From NCBI GenBank assembly GCA_012719855.1, contig JAAXZN010000004.1, positions 1-64,000 on the forward strand: 64,000 nt of DNA, in the 5' to 3' direction. A program made the translations under genes and the position numbers. This DNA comes from Serratia liquefaciens (lineage in GTDB: Bacteria > Pseudomonadota > Gammaproteobacteria > Enterobacterales > Enterobacteriaceae). Below, piece after piece: positions 36,853-44,657 of this stretch. The first letter of the stretch is position 1, and each line of letters begins with the position of its first letter. The notes under the pieces were generated by a model. That model worked only from the letters and a program-made list of their open reading frames with translations. It did no database searches and had not been told where the DNA came from.

Positions 36853-37737
36853 ATGTCCGGTGCATCAAGCTACAGAATTTTTGATATCACACTGAAAGTC
36901 AAAGAAAATGTGTCTCCCTCCTTGCTGCGCTGCGTTTTCGAGGGACCGGACGTCCATCGCATGAAGCTGGAGGCGCCGGATCAGCGAATCAAACTGTTGT
37001 TCCCGGTCCAAGAGGGGCAGATCCTGCGTCTGGAAAACAGCGACGACTGGTATCGCGACTATATGGCGATACCGAAAGAGCAACGCCCGGTGATGCGCAC
37101 CTATACGCTGCGGGCGCTGCGTGCCGAACAGAATCAAATGGACGTCGAGTTCGTGCTGCATGGCGTGAACGGCCCGGCCTCGGCGTGGGCGACCCATGCC
37201 AAACCGGGGGATGTTATTCAAACCGTAGCCCCGAATGCCGATGTTGACGGTGACAGCGGCGGTTACGAATGGGTGCCCCCGAGCGAGCTGCAGCAGGTCC
37301 TGTTGATCGCCGACGAGACGGCGGTACCGGCGGCGGTAGGCATTCTGGAACAGCTGGCGCAGCGGGCCAATCCGCCACGGGTACAGGCTTTCTTCGAGGT
37401 TCCTGTGGCAGGCGACTGCCTGAATATGGACCGCTTCCCGTTTGCCGAGGTGTATTGGTTGCCGCGCGACGTCGGGCATCAGCAGATGCACGGCACTCTG
37501 CTGGTGGAGTCGGTACGCCAGCGGGTGAATATTCCTGAATCGGCACGGACGCAAGCGCAGTCGCTGGCGGAAAACAGTTTGGGCGGCGATCTGCTGTGGG
37601 AACGAGCCGAAGGGGCGAAAAGCTTCTACGCCTGGGTTGCGGCAGAGTCTTCCGCGGTGAAGGCGTTGCGCCGTTACCTGATTGGCGAACGCGATCTCGA
37701 TCGCTCCACCGTTAACTTTATGGCGTACTGGTGTTGA
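36853..37737 (+). CDS. siderophore-interacting protein, ferric-siderophore reductase (ViuB/SIP family)
   Basis: A 294-residue FAD-dependent SIP protein with the flavin motif MRTYTLR and the NAD(P)H-side motif ADETAVPA. It ends NFMAYWC, a variant of the family's usual C-terminal GYW motif. It would reduce ferric aerobactin in the cytoplasm to release iron. It starts four bases after the shiF-like gene, so the two are co-transcribed and probably Fur-controlled. Substrate is inferred from context only. Confidence 0.87.
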   Translation: MSGASSYRIFDITLKVKENVSPSLLRCVFEGPDVHRMKLEAPDQRIKLLFPVQEGQILRLENSDDWYRDYMAIPKEQRPVMRTYTLRALRAEQNQMDVEFVLHGVNGPASAWATHAKPGDVIQTVAPNADVDGDSGGYEWVPPSELQQVLLIADETAVPAAVGILEQLAQRANPPRVQAFFEVPVAGDCLNMDRFPFAEVYWLPRDVGHQQMHGTLLVESVRQRVNIPESARTQAQSLAENSLGGDLLWERAEGAKSFYAWVAAESSAVKALRRYLIGERDLDRSTVNFMAYWC

Positions 37738-37746
37738 GGGGCCCCG

Positions 37747-38037
37747 TCAATAACTGACTTCACTTTGATGGCGCACCGCCAGCAGTACAGCGGTGCTGCC
37801 ATCAAAGTGATACAGGGCAATATAGCCGCTGTTGCCGAAATCGATCGGCCATTCCCTAAACTCAATTTCCATATCTTCAACGGGCCGACCGGCCTGAGGA
37901 TGATGGGCCAGGATATTGACGCTGCTACGAATGGATGCGATGGCCTTTTGCGCAGCCTGGCGATCTTTGGCCGCCAGAAATCGGTACAAGCGCTGAATAT
38001 CGAGCAGTGCGGCAGGCGTCCATATCAGTTGTGGCAC
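37747..38037 (-). CDS. ParE/RelE-family toxin
   Basis: A 96-residue ParE-superfamily protein: MPQLIWTPAALLDIQRLYRFL at the N-terminus (shown in part), HHPQAGRPV in the middle and a C-terminal LAVRHQSE, the usual Arg-His pattern. Family members either poison gyrase or cut mRNA; the target cannot be told here. It overlaps the antitoxin by 13 bases, antitoxin first, the standard order. Confidence 0.85.
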   Translation of the reverse strand: MPQLIWTPAALLDIQRLYRFLAAKDRQAAQKAIASIRSSVNILAHHPQAGRPVEDMEIEFREWPIDFGNSGYIALYHFDGSTAVLLAVRHQSEVSY

Positions 38038-38303
38038 TCCGGTATCTCCGTATCATCACCTTTTTCCAGGTTAGCGAGCCAATGATCAGCCTCGTCTTGG
38101 GTCAGATGTTTACCATTGGTCTGATACGTTTCCCAGGCTTGTAGTGCGTCTTTGCGCAGCGCTTCGCGCTTTTCTTCTCGCTCGACGTATTCACGGATCG
38201 CCTCACGCATAATCCAGTGCGCACTTCGCTGACGCGTGGTCGCGATTTGTTGCACCCGTTGCTTGAGCTCATCATCAATTTTTATCGATGTAGCCGTAGT
38301 CAT
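38025..38303 (-). CDS. ribbon-helix-helix antitoxin (ParD/CopG type)
   Basis: A 92-residue protein. The N-terminal TSIKIDDELKQRVQQIA and RSAHWIMREAIREYV form a ribbon-helix-helix DNA-binding fold, and the acidic C-terminal tail (DEADHWLANLEKGDD) should wrap the toxin. It neutralises the ParE-like toxin and probably represses its own promoter via the dyad at 38324-38334. Confidence 0.85.
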   Translation of the reverse strand: MTTATSIKIDDELKQRVQQIATTRQRSAHWIMREAIREYVEREEKREALRKDALQAWETYQTNGKHLTQDEADHWLANLEKGDDTEIPECHN

Positions 38304-38323
38304 AAGTAGCCTCAGTTAGCTAA

Positions 38324-38334
38324 AGGTAATACCT
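38324..38334. promoter_or_regulatory. candidate autoregulatory operator of the TA pair
   Basis: AGGTA-A-TACCT is a perfect 5-1-5 dyad 21 bases upstream of the antitoxin start codon, in the only short intergenic stretch that can hold its promoter. Assignment to the antitoxin is inferred. Confidence 0.4.
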
Positions 38335-38392
38335 CTGACGACTATAAGGCCCAATATGCCAGGCTGTCCATTTTTTGTGCGCTCGGTTTGCC

Positions 38393-38779
38393 TTAAGCCA
38401 TCAAGCTCACGTGCGCGGCGACGATGCGCCAGCCGCAGGGGAGTTTGACCCAGGTTTGCATCTGGCGGCCAACGCTTTCGCTGCCGGGGCGACGGAATTC
38501 GGTACTGGCGACGGCCATGTCGTCACCGTAGGTGGTGATAACGGTGTTCTCCAATAGGCGATCCAACCCTTTGGAAGGACGTTGTTGGCGGAAGTCACGG
38601 ATCTGATCGATGCCGTACAAATTCTCCGTCGCGCCGTAACGGACTGTGCGACCATCGTGCCAAAACAACTCATCCAGCACTTCAATATCATTGCCGATCA
38701 GCGCCTGTTCGTAACGATAAAAGGCGGCGTTCACCTCAGCCAGCACCGCCGGACGATCGATATACTCACTTTTCATCAT
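38393..38779 (-). CDS. hpxZ: HpxZ, oxalurate catabolism protein (AtzH-like, DUF3225)
   Basis: A 128-residue NTF2-like fold protein. LFWHDGRTVRYGATENLYG and the C-terminal WRIVAAHVSLM are typical of HpxZ/AtzH. Its exact role in oxalurate breakdown is unsettled; it is always found with the HpxXY amidase. The first ATG (38779) shares bases with the hpxY stop, and a second ATG follows at once (38776) with better spacing from AGGA. Confidence 0.87.
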   Translation of the reverse strand: MMKSEYIDRPAVLAEVNAAFYRYEQALIGNDIEVLDELFWHDGRTVRYGATENLYGIDQIRDFRQQRPSKGLDRLLENTVITTYGDDMAVASTEFRRPGSESVGRQMQTWVKLPCGWRIVAAHVSLMA

Positions 38780-40180
38780 TTAGTCCTGTTTTCCCGGTAA
38801 AACACATCTCGCCACGCCACGTTGTTCCAGCGCATAGGCGGCACGCAGTGCCAGATCCTCCCGCCAGGGCGGGGCAATCAGTTGCAGGCCTATCGGCAGG
38901 CCAGAGGCGGTTCTCAGCGGCACCGTCACTACCGGCAGGCCGAGGAAAGAGACAGGCTGCGTCAGCATGCCCATACTGGCGCGGATCGGCAGAACCGTGC
39001 CGTTGACATGCATGGTTTCCTGGCCGATCGGTGTGGCGCTACAGGGCGTTGCCGGTGCGATGAGGATGTCCCAGTGTTCGAACAACGGCAGCACCTGTTG
39101 CTGAAAATGGGTACGAAAGCGCTGCGCCTGTACATACCAGGCGGAGGGCAGCATGGCACCGGCCAGCAGGCGTTCACGCGACAGCGGCTCAAAGCGGTTC
39201 GGCTGGCTGCGCAACAGCGGCAGATATTGATTGCCCCCCTCGGCGGCGCTGATGATAAACGCCGCCGAGCGGGCCAGTTCGGCCTGTGGAAATTCAACTT
39301 CAGCCACGGCCTCCAATGCCTGCGCGACCTGCCTTACGGCGGTTTTAGCGTCATCGTTGCACCACTGCTGAAAATACCCGCCCAGCACCGCGCAACGCAG
39401 GCCTTGTTGGCCACGGGGCAACAGCGATTCGGTTTGCGTGACCGGTTTATCCGCCTGAAAACGGTCTTCGATATCCGTGCCCTGCATCACGTCATACACC
39501 GCCGCCAGATCGCGTACCCTACGGGCAAAGGGGCCGAGATGATCCAGACTGGCGACGAATGGCTGACTACCGCTGCGTGACAGACGGCCAAAGGTTGGCT
39601 TCAGCCCAAAGATACCGCACAGCGACGCGGGTACGCGTATGGACCCATTGGTGTCGCTGCCGAGGGAAAATGTCACCAGCCCGGCAGCGACCGCCGCCGC
39701 TGAACCGCCTGAGGAGCCACCGGCAATACGCCTAGTATCGTGCGGGTTACGCGTCGCGCCGTAGTGGCTATTTTCGGTGGTAAAACCGTAGGCATAGGCG
39801 TCCATATTCAGCATGCCTGACAGCAAGGCGCCTTGTCCGGCCAGTCTGCCAATCGCCCAGGCGTCCTGTTTGGCCGGCGGGTTATCGCTGAACAGGCTGG
39901 CTCCCGCCAGGGTGGTTTCGCCGGTGACGTCGAACAGGTTTTTTACCGCGTAAGGGATCGCCGCCAGGCTCGGCAGTGCAAGTCCTCTGGCGCGCGCGCG
40001 ATCAAGGTGATCGGCTTCGCTCAACATGCGTTCGCGCGTGATGTGGGTATAGGCGTTCAGCGCCGGATCCAGTGCGTCAATATTCTCTAAAGTTTGTTGG
40101 GCAATCTCACGTGCAGAAATCGCACCTTGCTTCAGGGCCGCGCGGATCTCGGCGATCGATAGGGCACTTAACGAATTCAT
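38780..40180 (-). CDS. hpxY: HpxY, AtzE-family amidohydrolase (oxalurate catabolism)
   Basis: A 466-residue amidase-signature enzyme with the Ser-cisSer-Lys triad: Lys80 (AVKNLFD), Ser156 (AGGSSGGS) and nucleophile Ser180 (SDTNGSIR). AtzE-type enzymes hydrolyse carboxylated ureas such as 1-carboxybiuret; here oxalurate or a derivative is the likely substrate (inference from the hpx context). ATGA overlap with hpxX, which encodes its small partner. Confidence 0.87.
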   Translation of the reverse strand: MNSLSALSIAEIRAALKQGAISAREIAQQTLENIDALDPALNAYTHITRERMLSEADHLDRARARGLALPSLAAIPYAVKNLFDVTGETTLAGASLFSDNPPAKQDAWAIGRLAGQGALLSGMLNMDAYAYGFTTENSHYGATRNPHDTRRIAGGSSGGSAAAVAAGLVTFSLGSDTNGSIRVPASLCGIFGLKPTFGRLSRSGSQPFVASLDHLGPFARRVRDLAAVYDVMQGTDIEDRFQADKPVTQTESLLPRGQQGLRCAVLGGYFQQWCNDDAKTAVRQVAQALEAVAEVEFPQAELARSAAFIISAAEGGNQYLPLLRSQPNRFEPLSRERLLAGAMLPSAWYVQAQRFRTHFQQQVLPLFEHWDILIAPATPCSATPIGQETMHVNGTVLPIRASMGMLTQPVSFLGLPVVTVPLRTASGLPIGLQLIAPPWREDLALRAAYALEQRGVARCVLPGKQD

Positions 40181-40368
40181 GCGCGATACACTCCTGCGAT
40201 CTCCAGGCGTGGATCGAGCGGAAAGGCCATTAAGGGTTCCGCCAGTGCGGCGATGCGATTGAACTGAGTTAGCAGTTCCTGACGGCGCGCGTCATCCATT
40301 TCCAGCGCCAGTATCGCTTCCATTTGGCTGATATAGGCCGCCCAGTCGACGGCAGGTTGGTTTTTCAT
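40177..40368 (-). CDS. hpxX: HpxX, small AtzG-like partner subunit (DUF4089)
   Basis: A 63-residue helical protein (YISQMEAILALEMDDARR; LTQFNRIAALAEPLM). AtzG/HpxX proteins form a complex with the AtzE-type amidase (family knowledge). The start at 40368 follows GGGAGAAG; a TTG-initiated frame from 40383 is less likely. Confidence 0.85.
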   Translation of the reverse strand: MKNQPAVDWAAYISQMEAILALEMDDARRQELLTQFNRIAALAEPLMAFPLDPRLEIAGVYRA

Positions 40369-40395
40369 TTTACTTCTCCCCAATCAAAATGGCGG

Positions 40396-41982
40396 CTAGA
40401 AGCCGGCGGCACTGCCGTTGCTGCGGGGATCGAAAGCCCCTTCAAGCATGCCGTTCGTATGGCGAACAATGGCGCCGGCGTGGCCGACCGCTTCGCTAAA
40501 GTCCGGTAACAACTCCACGTCGTGGCCCCGTTGGCGCAGGTAGTCGACGGTTTCCGCGCTAAAGCGACCTTCCAGCTTCAGTGAGTCAGAGCTTTCACCC
40601 CAGGTGCGACCCAGCAGCCAGCGCGGCGCACTGATCGCTTGCTGCAGCGGCAGGCCCTGCACCACATGACGAACAAACACCGCCGCCTGGGTTTGCGGCT
40701 GGCCGTCGCCGCCCATGGCGCCATACACCAACGTGCGCCCGTCATACAGGCGAGCCGCCGCTGGGTTCAGGGTGTGGAAAGGTTGTTTGCCCGGTGCCAG
40801 TGCCAGCAGATGGGCGGCATCCAGGCTGAAGGAAGCACCGCGGTTTTGCCACAGGATGCCACTTTGCGGCAATACCACGCCGCTGCCGAATTCGTGGTAA
40901 ATGCTTTGGATAAAGGACACCGCCAGACCGCTGCTGTCCATCACGCCCATCCAGACGGTATCACCAGGCCCCTTGCCTTTGCCCCAGGCGGCAGCATGCT
41001 CAGGGTCGATACGCTTGGCCAGCGCATCCAGGCGTTCGGTCGTCAGGAGTGCCTGCGGATCCTGCGTCATTTGGCGTGGATCGGTGATGAATTGGTCACG
41101 CAGACCGAAAGCCAGCTTGGTGGCCTCGACGATGCCATGCACCACTGCGCCTTCGCTTTTGCTGGCCAGGGGCAGGCGATCGGTCAAACCGAGGATCGCC
41201 AGCGACACCAGGCCCTGAGTGGGTGGGGTGAGATTGAAGACCTCGCCTTTCTGGTGCTCAAGTCGCAACGGCGTGCGCCGCCGTGGCCGATAATCCGCCA
41301 GATCTTGTGCGGTGAGCGGCATGCCCAGCCGGGCTATGTCGGTCGCGATGCTTTGTGCCAGTGGGCCGCGATAGAAGCTGTCCAATCCGTCTTCGGCCAG
41401 GGCAATCAGGGTATCCGCTAACTGTGGCTGGCAGAAACGCTGTCCGGCAAGGGGGATTTCCCCCTGCGGCAAATAAGTGCGGGCAAAATGTTCCACATCC
41501 GTCAGTTCATGATATTTGCTGCGTGTGGCGGCCTCCTGCGAGGCGGTGACCGGAATGCCGTCCGCCGCATAGCGAATGGCATCGGCCAGCAGGCGCGGTA
41601 GCGGCAGCTGTTCGCCGCCCAGCTCGCCGGAATAGTCTAGCGCTTCGCGCCAGCCGCCTACGGTGCCGGCAACGGTCAGCGCCGCTCTGGGGCCGCGATG
41701 TGGGATGTGGCTTTCGCCCGCATAAAAATCCAGCGTGGCCAGGGAGCCGGCGGCACCGCTGGCGTCGATCGCCACCGGATCGCCCTGGGGAGGAACAATC
41801 AGCCAGAAGCCGTCACCGCCCAGGCCATTCATGTGCGGATAAACCACGGCGATAGTCGCGGCGGCGGCGACCATGGCTTCGATGGCGTTCCCCCCTTCAC
41901 GCAAAACCGCCAGCGCGCTTTCGCTGGCGAGGTGGTGAGGCGTGACGGCCATGCCCAATGGCGCGGTATTGCTGTTAATCAT
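40396..41982 (-). CDS. hpxW: HpxW, oxamate amidohydrolase (gamma-glutamyltransferase-fold Ntn hydrolase)
   Basis: A 528-residue gamma-glutamyltransferase homologue that should self-cleave before Thr342 (GPGDTVWMGVMDS), leaving a Thr nucleophile. The Klebsiella enzyme hydrolyses oxamate to oxalate and ammonia (known). It has no signal peptide, unlike true GGTs, so it is cytosolic. An open frame runs to 42129 but the ATG at 41982 matches the family start. First gene of hpxWXYZ, preceded by a sigma-54-like promoter. Confidence 0.9.
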   Translation of the reverse strand: MINSNTAPLGMAVTPHHLASESALAVLREGGNAIEAMVAAAATIAVVYPHMNGLGGDGFWLIVPPQGDPVAIDASGAAGSLATLDFYAGESHIPHRGPRAALTVAGTVGGWREALDYSGELGGEQLPLPRLLADAIRYAADGIPVTASQEAATRSKYHELTDVEHFARTYLPQGEIPLAGQRFCQPQLADTLIALAEDGLDSFYRGPLAQSIATDIARLGMPLTAQDLADYRPRRRTPLRLEHQKGEVFNLTPPTQGLVSLAILGLTDRLPLASKSEGAVVHGIVEATKLAFGLRDQFITDPRQMTQDPQALLTTERLDALAKRIDPEHAAAWGKGKGPGDTVWMGVMDSSGLAVSFIQSIYHEFGSGVVLPQSGILWQNRGASFSLDAAHLLALAPGKQPFHTLNPAAARLYDGRTLVYGAMGGDGQPQTQAAVFVRHVVQGLPLQQAISAPRWLLGRTWGESSDSLKLEGRFSAETVDYLRQRGHDVELLPDFSEAVGHAGAIVRHTNGMLEGAFDPRSNGSAAGF

Positions 41983-41991
41983 TTCTTGGCC

Positions 41992-42025
41992 CTTGTTTGA
42001 GGTCAGCTTCTGTCTCAAAGACAAG
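41992..42025. promoter_or_regulatory. inverted repeat at the hpxW start region, candidate HpxU operator
   Basis: CTTGTTTGAG (41992-42001) and CTCAAAGACAAG (42014-42025) are inverted copies with a two-base bulge; TTTGAG/CTCAAA arms are perfect. The repeat covers the expected start site of hpxW and touches the -12 element, a natural place for an RpiR-type repressor. Assignment to HpxU is inferred. Confidence 0.5.
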
Positions 42026-42039
42026 CAAGAGGCGTTCCA
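42025..42039 (-). promoter_or_regulatory. sigma-54-type promoter for hpxWXYZ
   Basis: On the minus strand TGGAAC-N5-TTGC matches the -24/-12 consensus TGGCAC-N5-TTGC with one mismatch. The GG and GC invariant pairs have correct spacing. The predicted start near 42013 is about 31 bases before the hpxW ATG. Confidence 0.6.
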
Positions 42040-42128
42040 TGTTTTCTTCAGCGGTAATAAACGCTTGCCAGCGGGTAGATTGGCCGTGCTATGTTCCGCT
42101 GAAACAAAGGTTACAAGCAGGAGCAGCA

Positions 42129-42968
42129 ATGAAGCAGATCGATGAACGCCTGCGCGGGGAATATTCGCAGCTTACGCCGCAGGAACAGCGGGTAGCCGAC
42201 TTCATTTTCGATCACTTTGACGACCTGATCAGCTACAACAGCGCCGAGTTGGCGCGCCTGAGCGGCGTATCCAAAGCCACCGTCAGCCGCCTGTTCAAAC
42301 GTTTGGGCTACCCAAGCTATCGTGCAATGCGTGACGAACTGCGTACCCTGCGTCAGAGCGGTATGCCGCTGACCGATAATCGTGACGCGGTGCAGGGCAA
42401 CACCCTGCTGGCGCGGCATTACAAGCAGGAAATGGCCAACCTTACCCAGTGGGTGAACTATATTGACGCCGGCCAGTTCAATGCGGTGATCGCCGCCCTG
42501 GTACAGGCTCGGCGTGTGGTACTGATGGGATTTCGCAACAGTTATCCGATCGCTATGCACCTGCGCCAGCAATTGATGCAGGTACGTGAGCAGGTATTAT
42601 TGATGCCGCAGCCCGGGCAAACGCTGGCGGAAGAGCTGGTCGATTTGGACCACGAAGACGTGGCCGTAGTTGTGGCTTTTCGCCGTCGGCCGCGCCAGCT
42701 GCGGGCCTTGCTGACGCAGTTGCAGATCCAGCAGGTACCGACGCTGCTGGTGTGCGAGCCGCAGGCGCAGTCGCTGATCCCATTGGCGAACTGGCACCTT
42801 GCGGCGCCGCTGGATAGCGTTTCCGCCTTTGACAGCTATTCTGCCGCCATGAGCCTGGCCAATCTGCTCAGCAATGCGCTGCTGCATGAGACGCTGGCGC
42901 AAGGGCGTCAAAGGATCCATCAGATCGCCGATCTGTATGGCGACCTGGATGAGCTGGAGCAACGTTGA
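42129..42968 (+). CDS. hpxU: HpxU, MurR/RpiR-family repressor of the hpx cluster
   Basis: A 279-residue regulator with an N-terminal helix-turn-helix (AELARLSGVSKATVSRLFKRL, about residues 38-58) and a C-terminal SIS sugar/ligand domain (VVLMGFRNSYPIAMHLRQ). In Klebsiella an RpiR-type repressor, HpxU, controls the allantoate genes (known), and the divergent position next to hpxW fits. The ATG at 42129 follows GCAGGAG; an in-frame start at 41997 runs through the promoter region and is rejected. Confidence 0.85.
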   Translation: MKQIDERLRGEYSQLTPQEQRVADFIFDHFDDLISYNSAELARLSGVSKATVSRLFKRLGYPSYRAMRDELRTLRQSGMPLTDNRDAVQGNTLLARHYKQEMANLTQWVNYIDAGQFNAVIAALVQARRVVLMGFRNSYPIAMHLRQQLMQVREQVLLMPQPGQTLAEELVDLDHEDVAVVVAFRRRPRQLRALLTQLQIQQVPTLLVCEPQAQSLIPLANWHLAAPLDSVSAFDSYSAAMSLANLLSNALLHETLAQGRQRIHQIADLYGDLDELEQR

Positions 42969-42973
42969 TTTCC

Positions 42974-43007
42974 GCGCCATTTTGGTGCTTTCGCACTTTG
43001 ATGGTGC
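42974..43007. promoter_or_regulatory. two NtrC-type enhancer sites
   Basis: GCGCC-ATTTT-GGTGC (42974-42988) and GCACT-TTGAT-GGTGC (42993-43007) both match the NtrC dyad GCACY-N5-GGTGC; the second is exact. Their centres are 19 bp apart and lie about 130-160 bp before the sigma-54 promoter at 43120, the usual geometry for activation at a distance. Confidence 0.8.
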
Positions 43008-43119
43008 GCATTTTTCTCCGTGATATCCCTTCCTCCTGCCACCGTCATGGCAGAGGAGTTTTCTCTCTGGCCCCCTAAGTTAAAGACAGCAAAGGCTATC
43101 CTTGCTTCCGCCACCGATT

Positions 43120-43135
43120 GGCACATTAGTTGCAA
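43120..43135 (+). promoter_or_regulatory. sigma-54 promoter of the ABC-hpxJK operon
   Basis: TGGCAC-ATTAG-TTGCA is an exact match to the -24/-12 consensus. The predicted start near 43146 gives a leader of about 40 bases to the ATG at 43188. Together with the upstream NtrC sites it indicates induction by nitrogen limitation. Confidence 0.88.
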
Positions 43136-43187
43136 AGTGATAATCAAAGAATCTTTTGTTTCATCATTTCACCATCGGGGATAGTCT

Positions 43188-43979
43188 ATGAACTTCAAGA
43201 AAATCGGGGTAGCGGCGTTAGGGGCGGTGCTGTTGATGGCGCAGGCCGCGTCGGTGATGGCGGATCAACTGCAAGAAATCCAGCAGCGCGGCGTGTTGCG
43301 GGTGGCTGTTCCTCAAGACTTCCCGCCGTTTGGTTCGGTAGGCACCGATCTGCAGCCGCAGGGTTACGACATCGATATGGCGCAGTATCTGGCTGACAAG
43401 ATGAAACTTAAGTTGCAGCTGGTGCCGGTCACCAGCGCCAATCGTGTTCCCTATCTGCAGACCAATAAAGTGGATCTGGTGATTTCCAGCCTGGGCAAAA
43501 ATCCAGAGCGCGAAAAGGCTATCGCTTTCAGCCGTGCCTATGCGCCGTTCTTCCTGGGGGTGTTTGGCCCTAAAGACACCGCGTTGAGCGATGCCGCTCA
43601 ATTGGAAGGCAAGACCGTTGGCGTGACGCGCGGGGCGGTGGAGGACATGGTGTTGAGCGACACTGCCCCGAAGGGCGCGCAGATCAAACGCTACGAAGAC
43701 AACAACACCACGCTGTCGGCCTACCTGTCCGGTCAGGTGCAATACATTGCTACCGGCAATCTGGTGGTGAGCGCTCTGGCGCGACAGAATCCGACTAAAG
43801 CGCCGGTGGCCAAGTTCATGTTGAAGGATTCACCGTGCTTCGTCGGCCTGCGCCTGGGCGAGCCGGCGCTGAAAGCCAAAGTGGATGAATTGATTGAACA
43901 AGCGCTGAAAGACAACACCCTGAATGGGTTGTCGGAAAAATGGCTGAAAGCGCCGTTGCCCGCCCATCTTGGCGCATAA
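43188..43979 (+). CDS. ABC transporter periplasmic binding protein (family 3) of the hpx operon
   Basis: A 263-residue SBP_bac_3 protein. A signal peptide (about 1-25, ending SVMA) precedes the mature binding protein (VLRVAVPQDFPPFG; LVISSLGKNPEREK). The family usually binds amino acids or other alpha-carboxylates. As first gene of an operon with hpxJ and hpxK, its ligand could be allantoate, ureidoglycolate or oxalurate (inference). It probably corresponds to one of hpxF-I of Klebsiella. Activated by sigma-54/NtrC signals upstream. Confidence 0.85.
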   Translation: MNFKKIGVAALGAVLLMAQAASVMADQLQEIQQRGVLRVAVPQDFPPFGSVGTDLQPQGYDIDMAQYLADKMKLKLQLVPVTSANRVPYLQTNKVDLVISSLGKNPEREKAIAFSRAYAPFFLGVFGPKDTALSDAAQLEGKTVGVTRGAVEDMVLSDTAPKGAQIKRYEDNNTTLSAYLSGQVQYIATGNLVVSALARQNPTKAPVAKFMLKDSPCFVGLRLGEPALKAKVDELIEQALKDNTLNGLSEKWLKAPLPAHLGA

Positions 43980-43991
43980 CGGGAGCGCCTG

Positions 43992-44657
43992 ATGACCTAT
44001 CAACTAAATTTTCCTGCGCTGCGGCCCTACCTGCCTGAGCTGTTGGCCGGTTTGCTGACCACCATTGAGTTGACGGCACTGGCCACCTTGATCGGCGTTG
44101 CGCTGGGGATTTTCGGGGCGGCGATCCGCAGCGGCAAAACCAACCTGTTTAGCCGTACCTGGGGGATTTATGTCGAGGTGGTGCGTAACACGCCGTTTGT
44201 GGTGCAGCTGTTTTTCATCGTCTTTGGTCTGCCGAGCCTGGGGTGGAAGCTGACCGCCGGGCAGGCGGCTCTGCTGGCGATGGTGATTAATCTGGGTGCC
44301 TACAGCACCGAAATTATACGCGCCGGTATTCAGGTGACGCCGAAAGGGCAGTGGGAAGCCGGGCGGGTACTGGGTTTTAGCCGCAGTCAGACATTTTTGC
44401 GCATTGTATTGCCGCCTTCGCTGCAGCGCATTTACCCGGCGTTGGTCAGTCAGTGCATTATCGTCATGCTGGGCTCATCGGTGGTGTCGCAGGTGTCGTT
44501 CGAAGAATTGACCTTTGCCGCCAACCTGATCCAGTCGCGCACCTTCCTCAGTTTTGAGGTGTATTTAGTGACGGCGCTGTTTTACCTGCTGTTATCGATA
44601 TTGATGCGCCAGCTGTTACTGGCCGCCGGCCGCCGCTTTTTAGGGAGCCAGAACTGA
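43992..44657 (+). CDS. ABC transporter permease (HisM/GlnP type), subunit 1
   Basis: A 221-residue polar-amino-acid-type permease with about five helices. YSTEIIRAGIQVTPKGQWEAGRVLG (part) contains the EAA loop that docks the ATPase. It pairs with the next gene to form a heterodimeric inner-membrane channel. 12 bases after the binding protein. Confidence 0.87.
   Translation: MTYQLNFPALRPYLPELLAGLLTTIELTALATLIGVALGIFGAAIRSGKTNLFSRTWGIYVEVVRNTPFVVQLFFIVFGLPSLGWKLTAGQAALLAMVINLGAYSTEIIRAGIQVTPKGQWEAGRVLGFSRSQTFLRIVLPPSLQRIYPALVSQCIIVMLGSSVVSQVSFEELTFAANLIQSRTFLSFEVYLVTALFYLLLSILMRQLLLAAGRRFLGSQN

Noticed and set aside
42241-42255. GCGCC-GAGTT-GGCGC dyad inside hpxU as an NtrC site for hpxW
   Set aside because: Both half-sites carry a mismatch to GCAC/GTGC and the bases encode conserved helix-turn-helix residues (SAELARLSG), so the symmetry is probably from codons.
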